Part shown: positions 41,976 through 50,873 of the stretch, piece after piece
How positions within the stretch are numbered: the stretch's first letter is position 1
How the letters are laid out: every line of letters starts with the position of its first letter
Assembly: GCA_023475345.1 (NCBI GenBank)
Contig: JAMCWD010000005.1
Coordinates: 1 to 58,857 of the forward strand
Direction: 5' to 3'
DNA: 58,857 bases
DNA from: Chloroflexota bacterium
Lineage (GTDB): Bacteria; Vulcanimicrobiota; JAMCWD01
Position numbers and translations under genes: made by a program
Notes under the pieces: generated by a model
The model's input: only the letters and a program-made list of their open reading frames with translations
What the model was told of the DNA's origin: nothing
The model's database searches: none

Positions 41976-43379
41976 TTATACTACTGCAGGCTCAGGGCTT
42001 GTCGTCAAAGCCTCGGGAAGGTATCTCTTTACAAATTTTCCCCTGCCCGGCTCCGCTTTGAATTCGCCGTTCTCGTAAATGACATCGCCCCGGGAAATCG
42101 TTACCACGGGCATCCCCTTTATCCTTTTGCCTTCGAATGGAGAATAATCCACGTTCATGTGAAGGGCTGCCGCGCTCATTGTAAACTCTTTTTCGGGATC
42201 GAACACCACGAGGTCGGCGTCGCTCCCGATAGCGATGGTGCCCTTCCGGGGATACATCCCGAATATGACCGACGGGTTGTATGACAATACTGCGACGAGG
42301 TGCTGGAGGTCGAAGCGACCTTTAAGAACCCCGTCATTATGAAGCAGCATCAGGGTTGTTTCCACACAGGGAAGGCCGTTGGGCGTATTGCGGAAATCGT
42401 CTTTGCCGCGCATCTTCTCCGCTTTCTGGAACGGGCAGTGATCTGTCGAAACTACCTGGAGCGTCCCCATCTGGATGGAGCGCCACAGCACTTCCTGGTC
42501 GAGAGCCGTCCTTAAAGGCGGCGTGAGGACGTAAAGCGGGCCGTTTTCGCCCTTGTATTTTTCTTCCGTGAAGAAAAGGTAGCTGGGGCAGGTTTCCCCG
42601 AAAACAGGCAGGCCCTTGGCCCTTGCGGCCGCTATCTCCCATGCTCCTTCCTTCGTGGATACATGAAATACATAAAACCTGCTGCCGGCTTCTTCAGCCC
42701 ACTTTATGCCGCGGCTGATACACTCGGCCTCAACGAAATTCGGCCTGCTCAGGGCATGGTAAATGCACTGGGTTTTCCCTTCCCCTGCGAACTGCTCTAT
42801 GAGACGCTCCAGCACGTAAGCGTTTTCGGCATGGACGCCGACGATGGCGTTATATTTCCTTGCTTCCCTGAGCACCATGAAAAGGTCCCCGTCTTCCGAA
42901 ATCAGACCTTCTTTGCGGTATGTCATGAAGAGTTTGAAGCTCGGCAGCCCCATCTTTATAAGCTCTGGGATGGCGGCAAGCACGTCCTTGTTGACATCGG
43001 TCGGCGCGACATGGAGCGAATAATCTATGTATGTTTTAGGGTCCGCCGACGCCATGCGCTTTTTGACTGTTTCAAGGATATCTTCGCCCTTGGCCTGGAT
43101 CGCAAAATCGATGACGGTGGTAACACCACCGCATGCGGCGGCCCTGGTGCCGGTTGCGAAGTCGTCTCCCGAAACCGCGCCCTGGAACGGCAGCTCGAAA
43201 TGCACGTGAGAATCGATCATGCCGGGGAAAACATACTTCCCTGTCGCATCGACGACCCGCTTTGCAGGCTCTTCGATTTTATCGGCTATCATGACTATCT
43301 TGCCGTCCCTTACGCCGATGTCCGCTTTATAGGTATCCGAAGCGGTTATAACCTTCCCACCCTTAATAACCAGATCCAT
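41976..43379 (-). CDS. Dihydropyrimidinase/D-hydantoinase
   Basis: Zinc amidohydrolase opening the ring of dihydrouracil to N-carbamoyl-beta-alanine. The 467-residue protein shows the metal-binding IDSHVHFELPFQG, the carboxylated Lys in LPSFKLFMTY, VGVHAENAYVLERL, RFYVFHVSTKEG and STDHCPF. RBS GGAGG 8 nt before ATG. It is followed 25 nt later by the aminotransferase and preceded by the amidohydrolase of the next step, so the steps are encoded together. Confidence 0.94.
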   Translation of the reverse strand: MDLVIKGGKVITASDTYKADIGVRDGKIVMIADKIEEPAKRVVDATGKYVFPGMIDSHVHFELPFQGAVSGDDFATGTRAAACGGVTTVIDFAIQAKGEDILETVKKRMASADPKTYIDYSLHVAPTDVNKDVLAAIPELIKMGLPSFKLFMTYRKEGLISEDGDLFMVLREARKYNAIVGVHAENAYVLERLIEQFAGEGKTQCIYHALSRPNFVEAECISRGIKWAEEAGSRFYVFHVSTKEGAWEIAAARAKGLPVFGETCPSYLFFTEEKYKGENGPLYVLTPPLRTALDQEVLWRSIQMGTLQVVSTDHCPFQKAEKMRGKDDFRNTPNGLPCVETTLMLLHNDGVLKGRFDLQHLVAVLSYNPSVIFGMYPRKGTIAIGSDADLVVFDPEKEFTMSAAALHMNVDYSPFEGKRIKGMPVVTISRGDVIYENGEFKAEPGRGKFVKRYLPEALTTSPEPAVV

Positions 43380-43424
43380 CCTGATCCCTCCTTCTATTAA
43401 ATAAACCTTATTGCTCCGCCGTGT

Positions 43425-44261
43425 TTACGGCAGAAGCTGGACTATTTCCAGGTAAGTTTCCGGGCGCCTGTCGCGGAAGAACTGCCACAGGTCACGGACT
43501 TCTTTAATCATGCTGCGGTCCAGGTCGGCGATTACTATTTCGCTCTCCTTGTCGCTTGCCTTTGCGATGATCTTTCCCCTGGGGTTGCTGAAGAAGCTAG
43601 AACCGTAGAAGTTCATCTGCCCTTCGACGCCGACGCGGTTGATGCCCGCAACATAGCAGCCGTTGGCAACCGCATGAGCCGGAAGCTCTATCTCCCATAA
43701 ATACTGGTACGACCCTATCGTCGCGGTGGGGATAACTATAAGCTCCGCGCCTTTCAAACCAAGGATCCTTGCGCCTTCCGGGAAATGGCGGTCATAGCAG
43801 ATATAAACGCCGATATTTCCGTAAGCGGTCTGGAAAACGGGATACCCCAGGTTGCCAGGCTTGAAATAAAATTTTTCATAGAACAAAGGCAGGAGAGGAA
43901 TATGGCTTTTCCTGTATATGCCCAGCGTCCTGCCGTCCGCATCCACTACGGCGGCGGTGTTGTAATAGACTCCGGGACAGTCGGTCTTCTCATAGAACGG
44001 GACTACTATAACCACTTCGTTTTTTTTGGCCACTTCCTGCATCGCCCTGACGGTGGGGCCGTCAAGCGGCTCCGCAAGATCGTAAAATTTAGGGTCCATC
44101 GTCTGGGGGAAATACAGGGTATTGAAAACCTCCTGGAGGCACATGATCTTTGCGCCTTTTGACGCGGCTTCCTCGATCATGCCTATGGTCTTCTTAAGGT
44201 TTTCCTCCTTATCCTCGATACAATGTAACTGGATAATTGCGGCCTTCATAATGTTGCTCAT
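43425..44261 (-). CDS. Beta-ureidopropionase-like carbon-nitrogen hydrolase
   Basis: Nitrilase-superfamily amidohydrolase, probably cleaving N-carbamoyl-beta-alanine to beta-alanine, ammonia and CO2. The catalytic triad appears as Glu (MCLQEVFNTLYF), Lys (YRKSHIP) and Cys (GVYICYDRHFPEGAR), the Glu-Lys-Cys arrangement. The 278-residue product starts at ATG 44261, with TGA of preA overlapping by 4 nt; a longer frame with a different N terminus exists to 44339. Named from operon context. Confidence 0.9.
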   Translation of the reverse strand: MSNIMKAAIIQLHCIEDKEENLKKTIGMIEEAASKGAKIMCLQEVFNTLYFPQTMDPKFYDLAEPLDGPTVRAMQEVAKKNEVVIVVPFYEKTDCPGVYYNTAAVVDADGRTLGIYRKSHIPLLPLFYEKFYFKPGNLGYPVFQTAYGNIGVYICYDRHFPEGARILGLKGAELIVIPTATIGSYQYLWEIELPAHAVANGCYVAGINRVGVEGQMNFYGSSFFSNPRGKIIAKASDKESEIVIADLDRSMIKEVRDLWQFFRDRRPETYLEIVQLLP

Positions 44262-45490
44262 TTTACTACGCTCCTCTCTTTCATTGAAATGCAATCCCAC
44301 ACGGGACAAACCTGCATGCAAAGCGAGCAGCCGGTACACTTGTCTTCATCGACTGCAGGCATCCTTGCCTCGTCAAGCGAGATGGCCTGGTAGCCCGCGT
44401 CCCTGCACGCGATATAACAGAGATCATCCTTGATACAAAGAGAACGGTCTATAGTAGAGACCACCCTCCGGTCGGCATCGAGCCTGCTGAACTCAACCAC
44501 TTTATCAAGGATCTTGCCGCGCATATCGGGTATGCTTCCAAACCCCTTCTCCTCCATAAAGTTTTCGAGACCTTCCAACATGTCGGCGATGATGTCGTAG
44601 CCGTGCATCATCGCGGCGGTGCAGACCTGGATTGTCGTTGCGCCGCAGAGGATGAATTCGGCGGCGTCCTGCCATGTTTCGATCCCGCCTATTCCCGAAA
44701 TGGGGATCTTCATGCTCCTTGCAAGCTCCAGCATTATCCGGAGCGCTATGGGCTTCACGCCCGGCCCCGAATACCCGCCGAACGTGGTATATCCCCAGAC
44801 GGAAGGCTTCGGTTCGAGCGTTTCAAGGTCAACCCCGAAGAACGCGCTCACCGTATTTATCGCCGACACGGCATCCGCTCCGGCATCCTGGACCGCTTTG
44901 GCAACTACCGTAACGTCTGTGATGTTGGGAGTGAGCTTCACCATGACCGGGACCTTCACCACTTCTTTCACCCAGCGGGTAATGTCGGCGGCGACATGGG
45001 GATCCTGCCCTATAGCCTTGCCTACACACTTTCCAGGGATCCCGCCGTGGGGGCAGGAAAAATTCAGTTCCAGCATCTGGGCCCCGGCCTTTTCAACTTT
45101 CATTGCAAGCTCTTTCCAATCCTCGCTGCTGGAGCCTTCTGCCATGATGCTGCCGATAACCACGTTGCCCGGGTATTTCCGCCTGAGGTCTTCTATTTCC
45201 TCAAGCCATACGCCGAGCGGGCGGTCGGTTATCATCTCGATATTTTCAAGCCCGTATAATTTCCGCGGCTCGTCTCCGAAGCCCTCGAACGCAAGGCTTG
45301 TAAGCCGGGGGGTAACATTGATCACCTCGACTTTCTCAAGCGCCATAGTTTTGGTAACGGCGCCTCCCCAACCTGCCTCGAAGGCCCTCCCCATCATCTC
45401 TCCCGTCGTGGTAGGCGGGGCCGAAGAAAGCATGAACGGGTTCGGAAATTTTATTCCGCAAAATTCTACTCCAAGGTTAACTTCCGCCAT
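44258..45490 (-). CDS. preA: Dihydropyrimidine dehydrogenase subunit PreA
   Basis: FMN- and iron-sulfur subunit reducing uracil or thymine with NADH. The 410-residue product has EFCGIKFPNPFMLSSAPPT, the FMN-site block ELNFSCPHGG, ISGIGGIETWQDAAEFI and a ferredoxin tail. The first Fe-S motif reads LCIKDDLCYIAC, in which the second Cys of CxxCxxCxxxC is Asp; the second is complete (CTGCSLCMQVCP). So one cluster may have an Asp ligand, as in some ferredoxins. Start has GGAGG. It works with PreT, whose gene is 2 nt upstream. Confidence 0.92.
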   Translation of the reverse strand: MAEVNLGVEFCGIKFPNPFMLSSAPPTTTGEMMGRAFEAGWGGAVTKTMALEKVEVINVTPRLTSLAFEGFGDEPRKLYGLENIEMITDRPLGVWLEEIEDLRRKYPGNVVIGSIMAEGSSSEDWKELAMKVEKAGAQMLELNFSCPHGGIPGKCVGKAIGQDPHVAADITRWVKEVVKVPVMVKLTPNITDVTVVAKAVQDAGADAVSAINTVSAFFGVDLETLEPKPSVWGYTTFGGYSGPGVKPIALRIMLELARSMKIPISGIGGIETWQDAAEFILCGATTIQVCTAAMMHGYDIIADMLEGLENFMEEKGFGSIPDMRGKILDKVVEFSRLDADRRVVSTIDRSLCIKDDLCYIACRDAGYQAISLDEARMPAVDEDKCTGCSLCMQVCPVWDCISMKERSVVK

Positions 45491-45492
45491 AC

Positions 45493-46851
45493 TTATCCCT
45501 CCTTTCGCAAATCTTTATCTATAGCCAGCGCCGCACGGCGCCCTTCGGAAACGGCCTGAACGGCCGTCGTTCCACCATTTATCACATCACCGCCCGCATA
45601 AACCCCAGACATGGAAGTCCTGCCGTGCTCATCAACAATAATTCTCCCTTTTAAATCCGTTTTCAGTTTCCCGGCGAGGCGGGACAGGGCCGGGTTAGGT
45701 TGAGATCCTGTAGCGATTAAGGCTTTAACGGCAGGGAAGTATGTCTCGGATCCCGCAATTATCACCGGCCTCGGCCTGCCGCTCTCGTCTTCATCCTTCA
45801 ATTCCACCAGGAGGCATTCCACCCCTTTTAATTTTCCGTTTTCCCCTACAAAAGATTTAGGCGCGGTCAAAAACGAGAATCGGACGCCTTCTTTTTTTGC
45901 TTCTTCAATCTCTTCCTTCCATGCAGGGGCGTACTCTTCAGTTCTCCTGTAAACGATGGTAACCGGATCGGAGCCCAGGCGAACCGCAACCCTGGCGCAA
46001 TCGACCGCTACGTTCCCCCCGCCTAATACAACGACAGGACCCTCAAGCCTGACTTCTTCTACTCCGCCCTCCATAAGTGCAATGTTTACACGATAAAGGA
46101 ATTTATCCGCAGTCTCCACCCCTTCAAGGTCCTTGCCGGGTATATCAAGCTTCGGGATATGTCCCAGGCCTATGCCCAGGAATACAGCTTTGTAGCCTCC
46201 GTTAAAAAACGAATCCGGATCGATATCATGTTCGCTCCCGGTAATAATATTCACACCGATTTCTTTTATCACCTCTATTTTTGCATCAAGTACATCTCTC
46301 GGCAGCTTATACTGAGGGATACCGTAACGCAGGATTCCTCCAGGCATCTTTTCTTTTTCGAAGATCGTTACATCGTAGCCATGAAAGGCAAGGGTTGCGG
46401 CGCATGATAATCCCGAAGGTCCCGATCCTATTACGGCAATCTTTTCCGGATGGCGGATTTCGGCCGGGGGAAGCCCTTTTTTCAGCCCCTGAGAAGCGGC
46501 GAACCTTTGAAGCGCACCTATTGCGATTGGCTCGGCAAGATCGGTGCTGCTGCATTTACCCTCGCAAAGTCTGCTGTGAGGACAGATGCGGGAGCAAATT
46601 CCGGCCAGGATGTTTCCCTCGTAAACAATGCGGCCGGAACTGCGAAAATTCTTGCTCCTAAGTGCGCGTATAAAATTCTTTATATCAAGCCCTGCGGGAC
46701 ACCCGGCCTCGCAGGGAGGATCATCACAGAGCAAACACCGGTTAGCTTCCGCTACAACCCACTGAGGGCGGAGATCCTGCTTGATTTCTTTGAAGCCCGT
46801 CTTCCTGTCTTCCAACGAGATTTCAGGTATTGGCGGCCGGTTCCTTGCCAT
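45493..46851 (-). CDS. preT: PreT-type NAD(P)-dependent reductase subunit
   Basis: FAD and iron-sulfur flavoprotein that passes electrons from NAD(P)H to PreA; related to the GltD small subunit of glutamate synthase. The 452-residue product has an N-terminal Fe-S domain (CLLCDDPPCEAGCPAGLDI), FAD site VIGSGPSGLSCAATLAFHGYDVTIFEKE, NADPH site VVLGGGNVAVDCARVAVRLG and C-terminal GVYAGGDVINGGTTAVQA. Alone it could equally be a GltD-like protein, but the directly adjacent preA (2 nt) settles it. Confidence 0.92.
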   Translation of the reverse strand: MARNRPPIPEISLEDRKTGFKEIKQDLRPQWVVAEANRCLLCDDPPCEAGCPAGLDIKNFIRALRSKNFRSSGRIVYEGNILAGICSRICPHSRLCEGKCSSTDLAEPIAIGALQRFAASQGLKKGLPPAEIRHPEKIAVIGSGPSGLSCAATLAFHGYDVTIFEKEKMPGGILRYGIPQYKLPRDVLDAKIEVIKEIGVNIITGSEHDIDPDSFFNGGYKAVFLGIGLGHIPKLDIPGKDLEGVETADKFLYRVNIALMEGGVEEVRLEGPVVVLGGGNVAVDCARVAVRLGSDPVTIVYRRTEEYAPAWKEEIEEAKKEGVRFSFLTAPKSFVGENGKLKGVECLLVELKDEDESGRPRPVIIAGSETYFPAVKALIATGSQPNPALSRLAGKLKTDLKGRIIVDEHGRTSMSGVYAGGDVINGGTTAVQAVSEGRRAALAIDKDLRKEG

Positions 46852-46881
46852 GTATCCCCCTGTATAAATAAGTGTAGTTGA

Positions 46882-48732
46882 TCAGATAAGAGCTTCGCTC
46901 AATTCCAGTTCTTCCAGTTTTTCAGGCTCCGGGATGCCCTGCTCGTTCCATTTCCGCAGCTTGTAATATTCCCACAACATTTTGCCGACATGGGGAAGCT
47001 GGCCGTCGGCTCCTCCCCCGGGTCTCGCCCATGTAGCAAGGCGGGAAGGCAGCCTGTCGTCTTTGCGGCCTATGCCCAGCTTTACGTTGTACATTCTTTT
47101 GAGATTATGCAGCCTGTCCCCGATCTTCATGATCTCGTCATAATCCATGTCCCATCCCAGAGCTAGGTTTATCCAGTTGCAGACTTTTTCAGGGCCTGCC
47201 TTCCCCCTGATTATGAATTTGCACAGGCCTGCGGCGTTGAGGACGTTCATGAAATTCTGCATTTTAATGCACAGGTCGGCTTTCCCGTCAACACCGAACC
47301 TGTCGGAGGTGATCTCGTACTTTATAAGCTCGGCCGGGAAAGCGCCGTTCTCGACGAAGTAAGTGAGGCCTTCCAGGTGGCACGCCCCCCTGTTGGCGGT
47401 GGCGTAATTTACGGCCATGCTGTGAAATGCCCGCGGGTCGTGATATGGAAATTCCAGGCCCTTGGCATGTATGGCGAATTCTTCGGCGTTCCCTCCCAGC
47501 TTTTCGGCGGCGCAGCGGACGCCTTCCGCCAGGACATCGCCTATCTTTTCCCTGTAGGCGATAAGATGCGGGAGATCCACCAGGACGCCGGGATCTCCCC
47601 AGTTCAACGTGCGGCCCGCATCTTCTTCGGTTATCAGGCCATTTTCATAAGCCTCCATCGCAAAGGCTATGACGGCCCCGGTGCTTATCGTATCGAGGCC
47701 GAGGCGGTTACAGAGATCGTTTGCAACTATCGCGCCTTCTATGTCTTCGTTAAGGGTCAGCCCTCCGAAAGCGGCTATCGTCTCGTACTCGGGGCTGTGG
47801 CCCGTTTTGCCCTTGTACGGGCCGTAAGGGACGACGGCTTTCTTGGCGCAGACTATCGGGCACCCGTAACAGGCATAATGTTTATGGAGATATTTTTCAA
47901 CGACAACCTTGCCGTTAACGAGCTTTGCGCCCTCTTTCCATTCGCCGCCTCTCCAGTTCTGGATGGGGAGGTCTCCCGCCGCTTCCACCGCTTCGACCGC
48001 GCCGGAAGTCCCGAAGGCCGTCAATCCTTTCGCCGCTTCCCTTATAAGGACAGTATCTTCCCTGACGGCGGCTTTCAATTTTTCCGGATCGGCAAGGGTC
48101 ATCTTTATATCGCCGGAAACCACTATAGCCTTCAGCTTTTTCTTCCCCATGACCGCGCCCATCCCGCAGCGTCCCAGGGCGCGCGCATCATCCCCGCCTA
48201 TCATGATCGAAGCATACCTGACCAGGTTCTCTCCGGCAGGGCCGATACAGGCCACCTGGGCCTTTTTCCCAATCCTTTCTGTAAGGATCTCGGACGTTTC
48301 AAAAGTATCTTTGCCCCATAGATCGCCTGCAGGCAGAATCTCACAACCGGCGGGGCTGACGGAGAGAAATACAGGCTCATCAGATTCCCCGGTAACTATG
48401 ATGCCGTCATGACCGGAACTTTTCAGCCGTGCGCCCCAGTGGCCTCCGACGGTCGCTTCCCCCCAGATCCCGGTAAGGGGCGATCTTGAAACCACGCATG
48501 ACTTTCCGCCGGTGGGGACGGGTAGGCCGCATAACAGGCCTGCGATGAATATCAGGGGATTTTCGGGCGAGAACGGTTCGGGGAAATGGGCGAATTCCTT
48601 CGTGAGATAATATCCGCCCAGGCCGCTGCCTCCCAGGTATTTACGGTAAAGACGGCCGGGGATCTCTTCTTTAATGATTTTTCCAGAAGAAAGATCAATC
48701 CTGAGAAGCTTCCCGTTATAACCGTGCGGCAT
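46882..48732 (-). CDS. aor: Aldehyde:ferredoxin oxidoreductase (tungstopterin)
   Basis: Oxidises aldehydes to carboxylic acids with ferredoxin, through a bis-tungstopterin and a 4Fe-4S cluster. The 616-residue protein has GGSGLGGYYLTKEFA at the N terminus, GIWGEATVGGHWG, the cluster motif CYGCPIVC at residues 288-295 (Cys288, 291, 295), NRLGLDTISTGAV, and GLCKFIIRG, where the last cluster Cys is expected. It is the first gene of the pyrimidine operon, 30 nt before preT. Context suggests oxidation of malonate semialdehyde, the aldehyde formed by the aminotransferase; this substrate is inferred. Confidence 0.95.
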   Translation of the reverse strand: MPHGYNGKLLRIDLSSGKIIKEEIPGRLYRKYLGGSGLGGYYLTKEFAHFPEPFSPENPLIFIAGLLCGLPVPTGGKSCVVSRSPLTGIWGEATVGGHWGARLKSSGHDGIIVTGESDEPVFLSVSPAGCEILPAGDLWGKDTFETSEILTERIGKKAQVACIGPAGENLVRYASIMIGGDDARALGRCGMGAVMGKKKLKAIVVSGDIKMTLADPEKLKAAVREDTVLIREAAKGLTAFGTSGAVEAVEAAGDLPIQNWRGGEWKEGAKLVNGKVVVEKYLHKHYACYGCPIVCAKKAVVPYGPYKGKTGHSPEYETIAAFGGLTLNEDIEGAIVANDLCNRLGLDTISTGAVIAFAMEAYENGLITEEDAGRTLNWGDPGVLVDLPHLIAYREKIGDVLAEGVRCAAEKLGGNAEEFAIHAKGLEFPYHDPRAFHSMAVNYATANRGACHLEGLTYFVENGAFPAELIKYEITSDRFGVDGKADLCIKMQNFMNVLNAAGLCKFIIRGKAGPEKVCNWINLALGWDMDYDEIMKIGDRLHNLKRMYNVKLGIGRKDDRLPSRLATWARPGGGADGQLPHVGKMLWEYYKLRKWNEQGIPEPEKLEELELSEALI

Positions 48733-48767
48733 ACTTCCTCCTGACCGTTATCCATTTAACGAACCTG

Positions 48768-49595
48768 TTAAAACATCGGGACTTTTTCCATATTATCGCG
48801 GTCTTTGTCTTCCAGGCATCTCAGCATGTATTCTTTCATTTTTTCCAGGGCAAGTCCCTGGAGCCTGGAGACGTGCATCTGTGAAACGCCTATCCTGCCT
48901 GCTATCTCGTTCTGTGGCAGGCCTTCGTAAAATCTCAGGAATAAAATCAGCTTCTCCCTGCGCGACAGAGAAGCGAAAGCTCGTTCCATGAATACTATGT
49001 CTTCTATTTTTTCAAGCCTGGGGTCCTGTTCGCCCAGCAAATCCAGGAGGTTCTGATTTTTTCTCTCTTCCTCGTTCATGACTTCGGAGTAAATGGAAAT
49101 GGTATTCATGTTCTGGCCCATTTCCTGGGCTTCCAGCACCTGCTCTTCGGAAACATCGAGATATTCGGCGATTTCCGAGATGCGGGGGGAGCGGTGAAGA
49201 CTGCTGGTCAGTTCTTCGGCGGCCCTGCCGATGTCCCCGTAAAGTTCCTGCATTTTCCTGGGCAGGCGCAGGGCATGGCTCTTATCTCTGAAATATCTTT
49301 TAAGTTCGCCGATAATAGTCGGGGTTGCAAAAGTTTCGAACTCGACACCTTTATCGGGATCGAAGCGGTCTATGGCATTCATGAGGGCCAGGCTTGCCAC
49401 CTGGACCAGTTCTTCGAATGTCTCACCACGGTTGACAAACCTGGATGCAAGATAACGAACCATCCCCATATATTCCAGGGCCAGCGCGTTCCTTGCTTCA
49501 ATATCCCCGGCGGCTATTTTTTTGAAAACCTTTTTCAAAGCCGCCTTTCCCATTTTCTTTTTCCTGTTCATGTCGAGTGTGAGTCCTCTTTTCAC
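48768..49595 (-). CDS. SigB/SigF-type RNA polymerase sigma factor
   Basis: A 275-residue group 3 sigma factor. Region 2: YMGMVRYLASRFVNRGETFEELVQVASLALMNAIDRFDPDKGVEFETFATPTIIGELKRYFRDK; region 3: PRKMQELYGDIGRAAEELTSSLHRSPRISEIAEYL; region 4: FASLSRREKLILFLRFYEGLPQNEIAGRIGVSQMHVSRLQ. These match the sporulation/general-stress sigma family. GTG 49595 overlaps the anti-sigma stop (GTGA); ATG 49571 is the other start. It is regulated by the upstream anti-sigma and antagonist genes through partner switching. Sporulation cannot be claimed from this alone. Confidence 0.93.
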   Translation of the reverse strand: MKRGLTLDMNRKKKMGKAALKKVFKKIAAGDIEARNALALEYMGMVRYLASRFVNRGETFEELVQVASLALMNAIDRFDPDKGVEFETFATPTIIGELKRYFRDKSHALRLPRKMQELYGDIGRAAEELTSSLHRSPRISEIAEYLDVSEEQVLEAQEMGQNMNTISIYSEVMNEEERKNQNLLDLLGEQDPRLEKIEDIVFMERAFASLSRREKLILFLRFYEGLPQNEIAGRIGVSQMHVSRLQGLALEKMKEYMLRCLEDKDRDNMEKVPMF

Positions 49596-49987
49596 GCCGA
49601 CATATTTTTCCTTATCCTGATAACCGCACCGCTTCCCGGCTTTGCCAGGTATTCCATATCATCCATCAGGGCCCTTATGATATGCAGCCCCATATCCTGT
49701 TCCGAGCCGGGGACGAGGGCGCCGTCATTTTCATCGACAGACTGGGTCTTCACAAGAATTTCAAACGTTTTACCATCGGAATCACATTCGACAAGGATGA
49801 GGCTCCCCGGGGGCGAACCGGCAATTATGCTGTTGCATGCTTCGGAAACTGCAAGCTTTATATCTTCTATTTCCTCATAAGGAAAATCAAGCCTGTTTGC
49901 AAGACCTGAAACTGCGAGCCTGACGATAAGCACGTATTCCGGGTTGGCAGGCAATTGAATGCAAATGAAATGAGGAGGGCGTTCCAA
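49592..49987 (-). CDS. Anti-sigma factor of the RsbW/SpoIIAB type
   Basis: A 131-residue HATPase-fold Ser/Thr kinase that sequesters the sigma factor and phosphorylates its STAS antagonist. The N box IEDIKLAVSEACNSII is complete and the G-box region is DMGLHIIRALMDDMEY. The start is TTG 49987, with GGAGG 7 nt upstream. It lies between the STAS gene (2 nt) and the sigma gene (overlapping). Confidence 0.9.
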   Translation of the reverse strand: MERPPHFICIQLPANPEYVLIVRLAVSGLANRLDFPYEEIEDIKLAVSEACNSIIAGSPPGSLILVECDSDGKTFEILVKTQSVDENDGALVPGSEQDMGLHIIRALMDDMEYLAKPGSGAVIRIRKNMSA

Positions 49988-49989
49988 TA

Positions 49990-50340
49990 TTATCCCTCCT
50001 TATGTGCGGCCAGAGCCTCTTCCTCGCTCTTATATATTGCAAAGATTTTGGAAAGCCCCGTTATATTGAAAATCTTCTTGATCTGCGGGTTGGTGCAGAT
50101 AAGGCTTATGCTGCCTTCATGCTCTTTTACCCTTTTCAAGGCGCCGATCAATACTCCCAGCCCCGTGCTGTCTATGTAACGGACGCCTTCCAGGTTTATA
50201 ATTATGTTATAGTTCCCTTCCTTTATAAACTCGGCTATCGCCTCTTTTACCCAGGAAGAAGTATAAACATCGATCTCGCCAAGGATATCGACAATGCCCA
50301 GTCCTTCTTCTACTTTCCTTTTATCAACCTTAATATCCAT
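49990..50340 (-). CDS. STAS anti-sigma factor antagonist (SpoIIAA/RsbV type)
   Basis: A 116-residue STAS-domain protein: VDILGEIDVYTSSWVKEAI, the phosphorylation-site block NLEGVRYIDSTGLGVLIGALKRV, with the predicted Ser in YIDSTGLGVL, then a C-terminal helix. When dephosphorylated it binds the anti-sigma kinase and frees the sigma factor. It heads the three-gene antagonist, anti-sigma, sigma operon. Start has GGAGG. Confidence 0.93.
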   Translation of the reverse strand: MDIKVDKRKVEEGLGIVDILGEIDVYTSSWVKEAIAEFIKEGNYNIIINLEGVRYIDSTGLGVLIGALKRVKEHEGSISLICTNPQIKKIFNITGLSKIFAIYKSEEEALAAHKEG

Positions 50341-50369
50341 GCAGTTTCCTCCTTCTTTATAAAAGAAAT

Positions 50370-50392
50370 AACCCCCCGCTACACGGGGATCT
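50370..50392 (-). terminator. Possible terminator of the YtxH gene
   Basis: Stem CCCCG (50374-50378) with CGGGG (50384-50388); on the minus strand the hairpin is followed by TTATTTCTTTT. It lies 30 nt after the YtxH gene and before the STAS gene. Confidence 0.5.
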
Positions 50393-50420
50393 CTGGATAT
50401 TAATTTCCTGAATCTTTTTA

Positions 50421-50750
50421 TTATTCAACAGGCAGGGGTTTGCCCTCTTCCTTTTTTTCAGCCATTTTCTGGACGACTTTTTCCTTGACCTCGGTCATCT
50501 TGGTCTTTACCTGCTTCGTGGTATCTTCAAAAGCATCCTGGACTTTCACGACAAGGTCGTCAACCTCGTCCTTCAGTTCTTCCAGCATGTCCATCGCCTT
50601 GTCCTGCATTTCCTTGCTTTTCTTCCGGATCATTTCCCTGGTGGCTTCACCGGACTGGGGCGCGAAAACGATTGCAAGGGAGGCTCCCAGAAGAGCCCCG
50701 ACAAATAACCCGAATACAAACTCCGTTCCCACTCCTTTTTGCTGTTCCAT
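50421..50750 (-). CDS. YtxH-domain protein
   Basis: A 109-residue protein with one hydrophobic helix near the N terminus (FVFGLFVGALLGASLAIVFAPQSGEATREMI, YtxH motif with APQSG) then a charged amphipathic region (DKAMDMLEELKDEVDDLVVKV). YtxH proteins are general-stress proteins, often under SigB-type control. It sits just upstream of the antagonist gene, separated by a terminator-like hairpin. GGAGG precedes ATG. Confidence 0.88.
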   Translation of the reverse strand: MEQQKGVGTEFVFGLFVGALLGASLAIVFAPQSGEATREMIRKKSKEMQDKAMDMLEELKDEVDDLVVKVQDAFEDTTKQVKTKMTEVKEKVVQKMAEKKEEGKPLPVE

Positions 50751-50873
50751 GACATCCCCTCCTTAGAATATTTTTTTAAATATTTCCATTATTAAGAACG
50801 GAAAGAATCCGTTCGGTTTCTTAATTCTATTTTACAATGCTACTTCCTTCCTGATAACAAACCAATCGATAAA

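Noticed and set aside
44619..45524. 301-codon plus-strand frame opposite preA
   Set aside because: Antisense shadow of a well-supported gene; no recognisable motif.
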